This document shows, in pieces, positions 19,622 to 31,699 of a DNA stretch of 64,000 nucleotides. The stretch covers positions 248,001-312,000 of the forward strand of contig JBCAQO010000002.1 in NCBI GenBank assembly GCA_039111635.1, written 5' to 3'. Made by a program: the position numbers and the translations under genes. Numbering within the stretch: position 1 is the first letter of the stretch; every line of letters starts with the position of its first letter. The stretch is from Heterobasidion occidentale. Taxonomy: Eukaryota > Basidiomycota > Agaricomycetes > Russulales > Bondarzewiaceae. The notes under the pieces were generated by a model. The model worked only from the letters and a program-made list of their open reading frames with translations, did no database searches and had not been told where the DNA came from.

Positions 19622-19946
19622 AGACAAGATATATTGAATACATGACTCACCATTAGTACAGAAAAGTGGGGGCGCTCTGCGCGCAGACGACGAGGGAGCC
19701 ACCAAAGAGGAAAAGCGCCACAAGTTGCAGTGCTTGATGCTCTCTTCAGCGCGGGAATGGCGGTGGCGGCAGCAGCGGTTGTAGGCAACGACAGGAGCAT
19801 AGGGACATGGTGGTTGATGAGAAAGGACAAACCAGAATTCCGATCGGGGAGCACTGAGTATGTAACCTGTGTCTCACGTTGGCAGTTCAACCAGCGCGAG
19901 AGGGGGGTGCTGTAACCTGTGTACTTTCATCAGCAGTTATCCCAGA

Positions 19947-20014
19947 CTATTAGCCCTGGGCTATGGGCTATTAGCCTGGCTAATAGCCTGATGTTCTAGC
20001 TATGAGACGTTCCC
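19947..20014 (+). repeat. Inverted repeat, left copy
   Basis: About 68 bp rich in 'gggctattagcc'-type internal palindromes. Its reverse complement lies at 32486-32555 with only a few mismatches. Confidence 0.75.
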
Positions 20015-20078
20015 GTCTATGTTGCTAGCGGGCTCGGTCTCCCCAAACGGCACAGAAGTTATATCGGCAGCGTGATAG

Positions 20079-20850
20079 ATGCAGACAGCCCGCGAACTAC
20101 CTTCTCCTGCACCGTCAACTCCTTCGACCTATACAAAAAATGGTCAAAAACCTGCTGCGGCATTCGTCACATCCGCACAAATCACTTGCCTAGCAGTCAA
20201 GTCAACAGTCACTTGTCGAGGGCCTCTATCTGCTCGTCCTAGCCAAACTCAGATGAAAGCAATTTGGCTTGCGCCATCTCCATAGTGGCCAGATACGTCC
20301 TCGCCTCAACGTGCAGCTTTGACAAACACCCTTTCAAGCCTTCTAGGTCCTGAGGCGACTCTCCATGAGTGATGACTATGTTCTTGTACTTGGGCTCGAC
20401 AGACTGTAAACAGACGTCGTCAGCGAACCCTATTACGCGATCAAACATGGTGTCCAGACTGAACATACCTTGGCACACTTCTCTTGTTGCCGAATCTCCG
20501 CATTGTCCATCATCCAGTCTTTTACAACATGCTTCCTTGAAATCGTCAACTCGACGCGCGTATCTGGGCCTTCGCTTATTGTTCGTCCACTACTCTTGTT
20601 CTTTGTCAAACGGGCGTGCCATCTTGGGACATCGTCGGCCCTTCTTAAACAGGCACAGTCGGTCTTGCAGAGCGCTGTAGTCAGACTGAAGTCCCAAATC
20701 AGTCTTCCGCACGAAACTCAAGCATCGAACATAGCATACCTCATGCTTCGCGAGCTGAGACTTAGTGGACGACTTGTAGCATTTGGAGTCGCGAGTGCCC
20801 TTCGGTTGCCTAACTAATCTCTTGAATCTGGTGTACACGGCTTCGCTCGT
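20079..20850 (-). other. Unrecognised coding-like fragments
   Basis: Short minus-strand frames such as KYKNIVITHGESPQDLEGLK (about 20300-20390) and a Lys/Arg-rich frame (20590-20838). No family recognised. They are interrupted and mixed with GT/AG pairs, so probably exons of a decayed gene. Confidence 0.3.
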
Positions 20851-20944
20851 TCTCCATCTCGATCTTGAAGCCGGTCGTCTGCACGCGACAGTCGTCAGCT
20901 CGCAGCAAACGGGAGGCCCGACAGCGAATGCATTGCCGCAAAGA

Positions 20945-22290
20945 AAATTACGTACCTGAGCTATTGTGGCCCTTGACGTCCGCAGGCTTATCCAGCTGCG
21001 CCAGAATGTTCATCGCGGGCATCTTGCCAAGCTCGACACCCATCTGGTCTGTTGCGCCAGTTCAGCAGACACGCATACATGCACCCACCCACCCAAGGAG
21101 GCACGCACCGACCATGTTGATACCCCGGATGACGCCCTGCGTGAAGATCTTGTGCTCGTAGAGCGCGATAAACGGACCGAACGTCACGGGCAAGAGCAGC
21201 GGGGAAGAAAAGGCTGTTGCTCGGCCGGTTGCCCGCGTAAATCTTGCTCTTCACGAGTGCCTCGCTTGTACCCACCTCCTACGACACTAACCATTCGTCA
21301 GCACCACCGAAACAGCACATGGAAACCCCCAAGAGGGAATGCGAGAGAGAACAAAGGAGGGCGGCGCACCTGGCGCACCTGCTCCTCGGTCTTGCCGAAC
21401 GCAAGCGCCTCGGGCGGCGCGCGAGGTAGTAGCTGAGCAGGATGCAGTGGTGCAGAGAGCCGCGGAGCGGGTTGTGCGACGTCGCGGGGGCGAGGAAGTC
21501 CGTCGGAACGAGCTTTGTGCCCTGGTGCAGCAATTGATAGAACAAGTGCTGCTCGTTCGTGCCTGTCGCACCCCAGATAATCGGTTGCAGGACGCGCAGT
21601 ACAGTCAGCTTCGACATTGGAGAGAGGGTAGAGAGAGCAGAGACGCACGCTAGTCTGATAGTCGACGCGTTTGCCGCCCTTGGTAATGAACTTGCTGGTA
21701 GACTCCGTGTCACCCTGCTGGAAGTAGTCCGCAAACTTGTACATGTACTGGTCGTACGAGAGCAGCGCGTACATTTGGAGCCTGCAAGCACACACACGGT
21801 TCAGCCGCGAGAGAAGCAGATAAAAGACAGAGTGCGCGCACCATAAAAGTCGTTGTACCAAAGCTCAATGACGGCAAGAAGTACGGGCAGGTTCTCCTCG
21901 AGCGAACGCCTGCCTCTCGAGAAGTTGGGTGTCGGAGAACCGCGCGCGCAGGACGTGTCGCTTCATCGCGCACGAGCAGAGCATCCTCGTGTGTTCCACG
22001 CACACGATACTCTTGTTGCACGCGCAGGGCGAGAGATAGCAGAATACATTACAGACCTTGCACTGGTACTGCTCTTCGATCTGGTCCGCTTCGATGAGGG
22101 ACTCGCGGTTAGCGAAGGTCTTGCTGACAATGATGAAAAGCGTGCACTTGGGGTCGCACGCGCGGAGTCTCCGTGAGGTGAGTGCCATCGATCTTGAAGA
22201 CGAAATTGGCAGCGAGGTCGTGCTTGACCTAGTGGTACAGGGCCTCGGTGACCATGGCGGGGCTAAGATCGGGCTGTGGATGGAAAGAGT
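20945..22290 (-). pseudogene. Glucose-6-phosphate isomerase fragment, chimeric
   Basis: Pieces of PGI, the glycolytic enzyme that interconverts glucose-6-P and fructose-6-P. In order: AMVTEALYH, FVFKIDGTHLTET, TLFIIVSKTFANRES, then (after an unrelated insert) [92 protein letters not shown] and DQMGVELGKMPAMNILAQLD. Introns remain. Breaks: TAG after ALYH, a shift after HLTET, a shift before TFGPF. The N-terminal 140 or so residues and the extreme C-terminus are missing. The middle is replaced by a KDM5-type zinc-finger segment. Confidence 0.85.
21915..22110 (-). pseudogene. KDM5-type C5HC2 zinc-finger segment inside the PGI copy
   Basis: About 60 residues with the spacing of the C5HC2 finger of JARID1/KDM5 histone H3K4 demethylases: YQCKVCNVFCYLSPCACNKS then VCVEHTRMLCSC, followed by KRHVLRARFSDTQLLE. 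It begins directly after PGI residues SKTFANRES in the same frame and ends just before PGI residues EENLPVLL in another frame. No JmjC catalytic domain is present nearby. Confidence 0.7.
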
Positions 22291-22299
22291 GTCAGAGAG

Positions 22300-23400
22300 C
22301 CGGAGAGGACTATTGATTGAGGACAGAGTGATCAAGAGTCAGCGGAGTTGGAGGAAGGAAGAAGAAGAGAGGCTGCGTATCAGGGGAAGGAACATGCATG
22401 GGTAGAGTCGAGGGCAAAGACATCGAGAGAGGGGGTAGCAGGGAGGGGAACGAGAGCTACGCACCTGTGTACCACTCGGGTGCTCATCGAAGGCGCGTCC
22501 GTCGTGGACGTCCCCATTGTCCGTGCTCAACTCCCTTCCCAACCTATCTCTTTGCTGCCGCCGCCGCCATTACCCTTCCTCCGCCGACAGCCAGTTATAT
22601 TAGGTCGAGGGCGGGACGGTCGATGCATGAGAGGTCGAGGGAGTGAAGAGCGAGGATCGAGGAGAGTTGGGAGGGCGAAGGGAAGACAAGTCGAGGATGT
22701 TTGAAGTTGAGCGGGCGCAAGGTATAGCGTGCGTGGGGACGAGAGGACGAGGAGAAGAGAGGGTGTGAGAATGGGGGAGTGGAGCGTGCGCGAGGTGGAA
22801 CGTGGGTGAGGTCTCAGCGATGAGGCAGGACGATGGAGGAGTGAATGAGGCGTCGACGAGAGGAGGGGTCGAGAGGTCGTGCGTGCGTGTGGGGCTGGAG
22901 GAGGCGTGCGGGCACAGATGTAGGTCGCAGACGAAGATGAATATGCGGGCCCAAGGCGGGAGTAATCGAGGGGATGAGCGCGCGTGGCGTCGCAGAGACA
23001 AATTTGCGGGGGGTCGAGCGTCCAAACATTGACGGCCGAGGGGGTTGAGAAGAGGCTGGTGCGTCGGGTCGAAGAAACAAGCGGGAGTGCACTGGGCGGA
23101 GGCCGTCTAATGCGTTCGAAGGGACGAGCACGCGTGCCGTCGTGTTGGGTGAGGAGGAAGATGGGGGAGACGGCAATCGTGCTACGCAGTTAGGTTTAGA
23201 TGGAGGCGTTGAGGTTGGCAGCGTCTTCGCGCTCAAGAAAGCTGAAGGTGTCGACTGTGCGCGCGGGAGGTTCACGAGTCGGTTAGTGTAAGAGTAGACG
23301 GAAATACACACCTTGCTTTGAGAACAGCGTGGAGATGGGGGATTAAACTTCGTCGGCCCTCTATATAACATTGGTTCCCCAAAAAAGACGAACGGCTTTC
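22300..23400. other. Purine-skewed region, no gene seen
   Basis: The plus strand is strongly G+A rich ('gaggaaggaagaagaagaga' and 'gggggtcgagagg'-type runs). Open frames on the minus strand are Ser/Pro/His-rich and look compositional. Similar sequence lies at about 58.7-59.9 kb. Confidence 0.5.
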
Positions 23401-24680
23401 AGAACTCACTGATAATTTCCCAATTCCACTACCTTAGCATTCCCTGGCCGCTCCTCCTCGCTACCCCAACAATCTCAGCCTACCCTCCGACCCCTTGAGT
23501 AGATGATAGTGTTAGGGACAATATTGGATGCGACGGATGGCGGAAACGCCGAGGCTCGAGGTCGATAATCGTTCGATGGTGGAGATTCTAGAGACGCGAC
23601 TGTGGGTGGAGATCAAGAGTGTTTCGAGGAGATTTGTTGTGCAGTGAGCGCTGCTTCGAATGCGATGCGCGTGGGAACAGTAAAAGCGGTAGTGGTTTCG
23701 ATGTCAGAGTGTTTCCCTGCGAAGTCCTGCATGTGCTAATTGCTTATTCTAATAAGATCACGACACGGCCTCTTCTCCGACCCACTTGATGTCAAGTAGG
23801 CCTCTTGCCTCTGCATCATAGACTCTGCAATACTTCCCCCTCCCTCCCGGCTCCTTCGTGGTCGCTCGACATCTCTCCTTGCTCCAGCGTGCCCTTATCG
23901 AGCATAGCATCCCGACCTGGGGCCGACGCTCAAAGAGACCGAGCTGGAGCCCCTGATCGAGCAGTACTTCGTCCCGGACGCGTTCTTCTACGCCATCTCG
24001 GCGGTGAGGGGTCTTCCTGCACGCGTACACGGCGCTTCTCTCGCTGCCTCTGACCACGTACGCCATCGACTGGCTTGCTCGCCTGTCTAGAGAGTAACCT
24101 GTCGACCACCTCCACGCTACCGTCTTTTCAGGTCGGTCGTTTGCGAGCGCGGCTGCAACGCTGGCCTGGGACGACGCTGTGAAGAACATCCTCATCAGCG
24201 ACCATCTCCAAAGACTTGTCGGCTGCCGATCAAATAACATTATCAAACGGCCCACTATCAGGCACCACGTACGATGTACCAGAATCAACCCCGTCCGATG
24301 TCTAAAGGGTCAGGTTGTCGCGGTGAAGCTGCGTGATGAGGGTCGAGTCCTTGTAACTCCTTTCAGAAAGTGTGTCGAGCTCGGCAATGGGGTCGTTGAA
24401 CGCCTGTCGAGGCTGTTAATAATCTCATAGTATAGAAGGAGAGAGGAATTTATCCCGAACCCGGGACGATTACGGTGCGGCGGTGGAGCACGGATACCGC
24501 CAATTCAGTAGCGGACTCGTAAGCCTCAAGCGACTTATCGGCACTGTCGTTCCGCTTGCTGCCAAGGGCAAACTTGGCAATAAAGGAGAACGGCATCAAC
24601 GAGGAAAGAGACGGCAGCGACGCACCCACATCTTGTGGCAGACAAACCTAAGGCAGCCGAGGATATGAGGTGCTTGTCGA
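23401..24680. other. No supported gene
   Basis: Short plus-strand open stretches such as TLKETELEPLIEQYFVPDAF (about 23930-23990) look protein-like but are isolated and not recognised. Probably relic sequence. Confidence 0.35.
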
Positions 24681-24682
24681 GA

Positions 24683-25307
24683 TCATCGAGAATGTCCTCT
24701 GAGATCCATGATCTTCTTAGGCTCGGTAAGTACTGCGCCGGCAGAGGCCGAGAGCGCGAGGAGGGCGCCGGTGGGGGAGCCAGCGTGGGAGCGGTCGTCA
24801 GTGGCGACTTGGAGAAGCATCTCGTCGAGCGAGAGCGAGGAGGAACGGGAGCGCTGCAATCCGCTTGGTGGGTGGCCCAAAGTGGTCTGCGGCGTCGTCG
24901 CGTGGGCGGACACGGGCGGGGTGGGGGTTCGGCGGAGGGGGGAGGAGAAGCAATATGGTGAAAAGGGGAACTGAAAGGTGCTGCGTAGAGTGGGGCCGCG
25001 TGCCGCGAAGTTGGTGTACTGCTGCTGCGGGCGACGAGCAGCCGAGGCCGAGGGGTGGTTCTGCTGGTGATGTTGCTGGTGTTGGAGGGTGGGCTTAGGG
25101 GCAGGCAGCGAGGCGGGGGCTGGAGGCGGTGCCGTTGAGGGCGAGCTTTGCGGCACCATCACGGACAGCATGGGCGAAGCTGGCGCCAGCGTCTGTCTTG
25201 CGGAGCTCTAAGTGTTGCAGGAAGCAATTGAGGTCGGTCCAAGCGTCTGTGAGGCTGAGGAGGCGGGCGTCGACGTCGAGGTGGGCTGCGCGCTCTGCGT
25301 CGTGCAA
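24683..25307 (-). CDS. Possible unknown protein, Ala/Pro/Gln-rich
   Basis: Two minus-strand frames (25095-25307 and 24683-25171) read as a helical N-terminal piece (LLSLTDAWTDLNCFLQHLEL) followed by a Gln/His/Pro/Ser-rich low-complexity part. They overlap in different frames and no clear splice join was found. Not recognised. Confidence 0.25.
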
Positions 25308-25372
25308 AGTCGGGGGGTTAGGTTACCTCAAACTCGCCTTCAAACCCAACCGCAGCTGCTACAACCACCGCT

Positions 25373-26020
25373 ATGACCACAACGACTACCATGACTACGG
25401 CTTCACAGCCTTGCCTGACCGACACAGAGCGCGTGCTCTATGCCTCGCTCGCGCCGTCCCCGTGCATGGCCGCGATTCTGCAGGCTGTGTCCCACGTTGG
25501 GAGGGCATGCTGTAGGCGCGGATCGGTATCCTGCGCGAGGTACGCTCGCCGCCGCTCACCCTTTGACCCAACCGCACACGCACACGATTCCTACGCCCAA
25601 CCGCCACAGACGACGATGTTCACAGACGCCACCGTTGACTCGTTCATCTACCCGTTCGTCAACCGCTTCTCGCTGTTCCTCCGGGACGAGCAGACGCGCG
25701 AGGAACGCACCACGCACCGCGAGGCGCTGTCTCGCTACTGCGGCACAGGGACGGGCCTGGTCCTCAACCTGGTCGTACTCGAGCTCGCGCTCACGATCGG
25801 CACGCGACCCGTGTCGCTCACGCCAGAGGACGACGAGGACGAGGACGACGGAGACGACGGAGACGATGCGAGGGCGGGTGCTTTGCCCGGTAGGGAGAGC
25901 AATGAGGCGAGGGCGTCGAACCTTGCCCAGCCAGCCGACCAAGTGGGAATACCGCGCTATAAGGACCTGGAAAGCAGGGAGGAATCAGCGGAGCAAAAGG
26001 AACTAGAGTTAAGTCCGTGA
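25373..26020 (+). CDS. Possible unknown protein with acidic C-terminal tract
   Basis: 215-codon frame. After an N-terminal Thr-rich start, residues 85-145 look folded (DATVDSFIYPFVNRFSLFLR and LVLNLVVLELALTIGTRPVS), followed by an Asp/Glu run (about 25825-25870). The stretch near residues 45-65 may be an unspliced intron. Not recognised. Confidence 0.35.
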   Translation: MTTTTTMTTASQPCLTDTERVLYASLAPSPCMAAILQAVSHVGRACCRRGSVSCARYARRRSPFDPTAHAHDSYAQPPQTTMFTDATVDSFIYPFVNRFSLFLRDEQTREERTTHREALSRYCGTGTGLVLNLVVLELALTIGTRPVSLTPEDDEDEDDGDDGDDARAGALPGRESNEARASNLAQPADQVGIPRYKDLESREESAEQKELELSP

Positions 26021-26399
26021 ATGGATGAGAAAATAGGAAGCGGCATGTAATGCAAGGCGGGAAAGAATTGTAAGAGTAGTCTTTGATGAGGGAGGCGCAT
26101 GTAGAACGTACGCACAAGTGAATCTTTCGCGCAGTGTCCGAGTCACGTAGGTTGAAGGCGGCGCGAGGGCGTCGAGAGTGCGTCGGGGCAGTACTGACAT
26201 CAGCCTTGCAGGCTCCTTGCAATCCGATGTCGGTGTAGGCGGCACGAGGGCGCCGATATTAGCATCGTCAGCTGCTCATGTCGGTGTTGCAGCCACAGGA
26301 AAGTCTCAGACGACAATCTCACCTTCACTAAGACGAGACACTTCTTTATGCTTCTTCTGGCCACTGCTCGGACTTCGTGCGCTTCTCTGCGATAGAGGG

Positions 26400-26650
26400 C
26401 GTTGAGGGCCCAGAGACAAAACCCGGTTTTTATGATGAACGCGTTTTGCTGCCCGAGCATGCACAGCTGGGGATGGTGATCGAGGATGCGGGCTGAGACG
26501 AACTGGTCAAAGACGCCGATGACAAGTGGCGGGAGGACGGTGAAGACGACGTTGTACAAGGACAGGGTCCTGGACTTGTACGCGATCTGGCCCGAAAAGT
26601 TGTTGAAGAATGAGAACTGCGGCGAGACAAACGAAGATAAGATTGATGTC
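26400..26650 (-). pseudogene. Second P4-ATPase fragment
   Basis: About 75 codons matching the 5-6 kb copy: FSFFNNFSGQIAYKSRTLSL, VVFTVLPPLVIGVFDQF, SARILDHHPQLCMLGQQNA, ending near CLWALNALYR, after which similarity stops. It keeps the LSLYN residues missing from the first copy and has Cys-Leu-Trp where that copy has the TAG, so the two were not copied from each other in their present state. Confidence 0.8.
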
Positions 26651-27140
26651 AAGTGTGACAATAATGACAAAGGCAAGAAGTCTCAATATATCAAAAATCA
26701 CATCTATGCAGACCCGCCTGAACTGGCTAGCCGCTCTGGGAAGACACCATAAAAAAGTGACTATCTGACCAGACCCACTTTCTGTACAGACGCCTCGAAT
26801 GACATAAGCATCTGGGAGCTGGGGCCCGGCTACCAGTTTGCTGATGTTGCGAGAGTGCTTGTATTCAAAAATACCCAGTTCCCACCACCCGTCTTCCTCG
26901 AGCCTCGGTGCGTGCAAAACAGATACCATCGCTATCTGATCAGAAGTGTTTGCAGTTGGTGTGTACACACTTTGCAATCGCCCACCACTTGCTCTCATTC
27001 GCAGGATGGACACACAAGCTGATGCGCTCACATACTCACAGCACGATTGCGTACAACGAGGACGGGCTGATACTAGGATTAAATCCTCTCTTAGGGTGAT
27101 ATCCGCATTACATCAAACCCCAGGCCCTGATTTTAAGAAG

Positions 27141-30100
27141 ATGGCCAAAGACGATGTCCAAGACAACTTCTGGACTGTCGAGACCGACACCTTTCTGGAC
27201 CGCGTCCTTGGCTGGAAGACCGCTGACAACGACGTCCCCAACGTCCTCCACACGCTGGAATCGTCTCCAGCGCAGTGGCTTTCCCTACCGACGAATCCGA
27301 AGCTAGAAAAGGAGCTTTACTTTTCGTTTGCGGATACTGCCAACGCAATCGTCACTGCCTGCAGCGCCACTAATCCCAGAGTTGAACTCGCACTTGACAT
27401 CTCCTGGCAAGCAAGTCCCAATAACAGCCCGAAGTCTACCGACCAGTGGTCGCCGCAGATTCGCCCTGACTTGCTGGCCGTTATTGGACTAAAGGACGCC
27501 CTAGATGAGTTCAAGAGACTCGACACACAAATTCAAGATCTCGAGCGTCAACTGGGCTCCGGGCCGGAGGGAGAAGCTGAAAAGGAGAAGTTGAGGCTTC
27601 AGGTGTGTCCGTTCTTCGATTTCAACACAGTTAATTCGGTCTCATCGCTTTGTCTCAGCGAAAGGAGGTGCTGAAGAAATGCGAGTTATGGTGGTTGCGT
27701 GTTCACGTTCCCGTTGAGATGAAACTGAAGGACAATGAGAAGGAGATGTTGGAAGGGATACTCCAGCTCTGCAGCTACATGCGGATGGTGCTCGCCGAGC
27801 AACTGGACCGGCGCTTTGCTATAGGACTTCTGTTGTGCAAGTCGAAGCTCACAGTATGGATGTGCGACCGCTCTGGTTTGTTCGGAACACGCACCGGGAT
27901 CGATATCCACACCGTACGTTTGTGTTCTTATTTGTTCTTACCTGCTCTAGCGGACATATATTCATTTTTCCTTTTTGCACAGGAGCCTGAGAAGTTCATC
28001 AAGGTCATCATATCGCTGTCTCGTCTCAATCCCTCTAGGCTTGGTTGGGACACGACGATGCGTATCTACCGCATGGAGTCGGGTACATATCACTTCTCCA
28101 CAGACAAGGACGTGACCGTCGACTACTATGGTGCGAGCCCGCATGAGACGACTTGGGCTATACAAGTTCCGAGATCCGACGGAAACGAGGGCATAGACAG
28201 GTACTTGACGGTCAAAGCTCTCAGTACTGTGCGATCGCAGGTGATGGAAGGTCGAGCGACGATTGTGTGGCTTGTTGTGAACGAGATAACCATGGAGGTG
28301 AGTCTCTTGTCGCACATATAATTGACTGATCATATGTACTGACCTGACATACTAGCGTTTTGTGCTCAAACAGTCGTGGCGTCCGGAGATGTCGCAGACC
28401 GAAGCAATGTTCCATAAATCCCAGTCCCAGCCCTCTTTTCACATCTGCGATATTGTCAACTCGGTCAACATCAAAGACATGGACGACGAGAAAGGCATGG
28501 TGGTCGACGACACGGTCAATCACATTCGTCGCGGCGTGGAGGTCCGAGCCTCTTTAATCAAGACAAATACTTTGCCTGAAGATCCTGGAGTGCCCGAATC
28601 ACGCTCGACCAAGCGCAAGAAGCCGGAGCTCGATGAGTCTCAGCCCCATGAAAGCTTTCTGCATGTTACATCGACTTCTTCCGAGGTCTTAGAGCTCTCT
28701 GTCATTGCCAACGGACGATCGGCGACAAATCGCGTCTTGACGCGCACTTTGATGCGGACGTACGGGTGGCCCATCAAGTTCTTCAAAGATGTTTCCGAGC
28801 TTGTCAATACCATGGCTGGTGCTGTGAAAGGTGAGCATCTTTTCAAGCCGTCCGAATCTTATGAGTATTCTGCTGGCACCATATTGACCACATTTCTCCA
28901 GGACACCGCGATTACTGGTTTAATCTTATGCTTCATCGAGACGTCAGCACCGGCAATGTGCTTATATGTCCCGTGTCTGATGTCGATATCGAAGATACTT
29001 GTGGTAAACTCATCGACCTTGAGTATTCGAAAAAGTCGGACACGCGCGTAGAATACCCAGCACCAGGGCCTCCCAAGCAACACATAGCTATATTCCTTCG
29101 ACACGAGAGGCAGGTGTCCGTAACCGACGAGGCCGCCGGCATCCTCCTCGCTCGTTACCCATATGCAGGTGGATTCTTGGGATATATAGACGTAGCTCTC
29201 AGCATGAATCCGGACCTCAGAACCGCTAACAAAGAGGTGATTGATGTTGTTTATTCGATCACACTCCAGAAACTGACCCTATGACTTAGCTGACAACAGA
29301 AGATCTCTTTTTGGATTCACCCTCGGTGAGCTTTCGTGCTGAAATCCGACTGGTGTCTCTACTAACTGCTGTCCATCAGGGTTGCCCTCCAGCTTGGAAT
29401 AAGCATCGTGCTCATACAAGGCATAGGACGGCGAGCAAACACCTTCGTCTATCTATCGACGTTCGTCTGACGCCAGATATTGTGCTCCAGGGCACCAGGG
29501 CTTTCATGAGCGCCGAGATTTTGCATTTTTTGAATGTGTATTACGAAGGTACTGCGGCGCTGAGGTCGGGGGGCCCGATTGTCCACAGCGCCATTCACGA
29601 TCTTGAGTCATTCTTCTGGGTCCTTCTTTATCTCTGCCTCACGCGTGATGGTCCTGGCGGAGAACGTCGAAATGAGCTCTCCATCAACGAACCTTTGACC
29701 GAAGAGACCAAGCGGATATATGCCGCTGTTTACTGTCTATTTGACTCCTCGAATGATAACACTCTAGTGATCAACAAACGGCTGCTCTTCGAGAACCCTA
29801 ACGATCTCGACAACATCATCCTGACGTGCATACACCCGTACTTTGAATCTTTGAAGCCTCTTATCTCCAGATGGTGGAAGATCCTTCGCTTTGGATACTT
29901 CACCTACAACGACCATGTGGCAGGATGCCTACATGACCGCATCCTCACATGCCTCAAGGAGGAGCTCGGGAAGATACAGTCGAATCCTAACTTGCATTCA
30001 AATCTGGACCCTGACGAGGTTGCGCGCATGGAGGACAGGACAAATAAGGAGATTCAGCGAAGGAAGGACGACCTCGAATTCATTCAACTCCGGGTTCGCC

Positions 30101-30354
30101 AACTTGACAAGAGCTTAAAGAGACAACCGCCGCATGCGGGGCAGCAGAGACTGCCTGCGACTCCCCCAAAGGATAGCCGAGGGCACCGACGGGGCTTGGA
30201 CCAAGGACCGGTCTGGGATTCGACGTCTCCGAATGGGAGGTCACAACGTCTAGAGACGTACACCAGTACTGTGCCCGACTCTCCACCCACTCCTTCGCCT
30301 GAGTTGAAGAGGGTGCGAATGGGCGACACTAGCGCTCCATCATCAGGTTCGTGA
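27141..30354 (+). CDS. FunK1 fungal-type protein kinase
   Basis: Seven exons join without a frame break: 27141-27602, 27659-27913, 27983-28297, 28356-28830, 28902-29236, 29290-29325, 29380-30354, giving 950 residues. All introns are 53-71 nt with GT-AG ends. Residues 1-150 hold a charged helix (LEFK-like segment DALDEFKRLDTQIQDLERQL). The kinase core shows the catalytic loop LHRDVSTGN near residue 512, LIDLEY (the DFG position) near 539, the activation-segment end GTRAFMSAEIL near 662, and HDLESFFWVLLYLCL, which is typical of FunK1. The C-terminus is coiled-coil then Ser/Pro-rich. FunK1 kinases are expanded in mushrooms; their substrates are unknown. The sixth exon is only 36 nt and is the least certain join. 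A second copy begins at 64000. Confidence 0.85.
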
Positions 30355-30359
30355 GTATT

Positions 30360-31040
30360 TACGCCACGGCTGGCAGGAAAGTCTTCAAAAAGTCAGGAAA
30401 CCAAAGAAGATCTTCTGGTTTGTTCCACCTTTCTTAATTCTGGTCTGTTTCTCTTGTTCTCCTTTTGTTTTCCGTCACAAACTTTGTTATTTCATGTCAT
30501 GTGACTGCTCTGGCGCAACTTGGCACAACTCGCGCTTATGTTGTGCTCACGATCGCAGATGCTCGCGACGGTATTATACATACTAAATATGCAGTAGCAT
30601 CCATCAGCAAAACCGGATGCCTCCGGACAGAGCTAGATAGACAATTTAGAGCCCCAGATGCCTCCAGCAGGTCCCGAATGTACAGACAGGAACTTCAGAG
30701 CAAAGGCTAGTCCGAGCTGTCCAGATCCTGTATAGACATGCTTCCGAGCCGAACTCAGAACAAATAAGTGCAGACACATCTGAACAGACATCTGAATAGC
30801 TCTGGCTACGTAGCATGTGACGCAACGATAGATTGCAAAACCTGCGCAAATCTGCTCCACGCAAACGGGACGGCTTCGAATCATCAACCAAACAAATACC
30901 CAGTCTTGTGAGTATGTTTTCATCCTACTCTTTTATGCTCCCTCTTCCACACACTCGACTTTGCGAACGGACGATGGGCCTCCGCCGAGGCCCTGATAAA
31001 GCTAGCATTGTTGAGGACGTGTACTGATGTTTCCTTTTCT
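30360..31040. other. No gene recognised
   Basis: Contains an AT-rich segment and short repeats of 'gtacagacag' and 'gccccagatg' type that also occur near 1-60 and 26780-26850. The segment near 30970-31020 ('gggcctccgccgaggccct') is repeated on the other strand near 58425. Confidence 0.4.
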
Positions 31041-31696
31041 TTTTCTTTACTTCTACTATCTACAGATCCTCGAGGGACTAATCCTTCCCTCCATGCCTAC
31101 GCCCACGCTCACCGCCGTCTCTTTCCCCTGCGCCACCACGATCTCCGCCGCGGAGGCGTTCTGCTCCACCAACGCCCCCACGCCCACGCTGCCCGATAAC
31201 GCGCAAAGCATCGCGACCGTCTGAGCCTGTCTGAGCGTCAATGACGACGACAACGAAGACCACACTGACAATCACGACGACGACGACGCTGAGGAACGGT
31301 GATGGTGGAAAGACAAGCTGGCAAGAGAGAGGGCACGGATGACGAGGATATCCATGAGGTATGTCATCTTTCTTTGCCCCAGCCCCTCCCCCGACGCCGC
31401 CGTCCAAGAACTCGCTGCAAGACACGCCCCCGCGCAGAGACAGCCTCAGCTACCGCGCGCACCACCCCCCGTCCTCCCGGCTCTCCTCCACCGATGCCTC
31501 CTCCTCCTCGCGCACGATCAACACCCGCACCGCGTTCTCCCTGTCCATGTCCACCGCATCCCTCCGCACCGTCACCTCGCCCTTCTCCCACAAGCGCTCC
31601 ATGACCATCTCCAAGGGCAACTCCGTCTCCACCGTGCTCATCACCTCCGCCCTCGACACCATCGCCGCCTCCTGCGAGGCAAATGGGAGCGCGTGA
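31041..31696 (+). pseudogene. Exon-like repeat unit, copy 1
   Basis: Reads ILEGLILPSMPTPTLTAVSF, then ISAAEAFCSTNAPTPTLPDN, then an acidic Asp-rich part, then (31361-31696) a Ser/Thr-rich exon ending at a possible GTGAGT donor. The first part is repeated in opposite orientation at 58255-58440 and 59920-60215. Protein family not recognised. In-frame stops after SIATV and in the acidic part argue for decay. Confidence 0.45.
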
Positions 31697-31699
31697 GTG

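Noticed and set aside
22600..23371. Ser/Pro/His-rich minus-strand proteins
   Set aside because: They arise from the purine-skewed plus strand; no domain, introns or start context.
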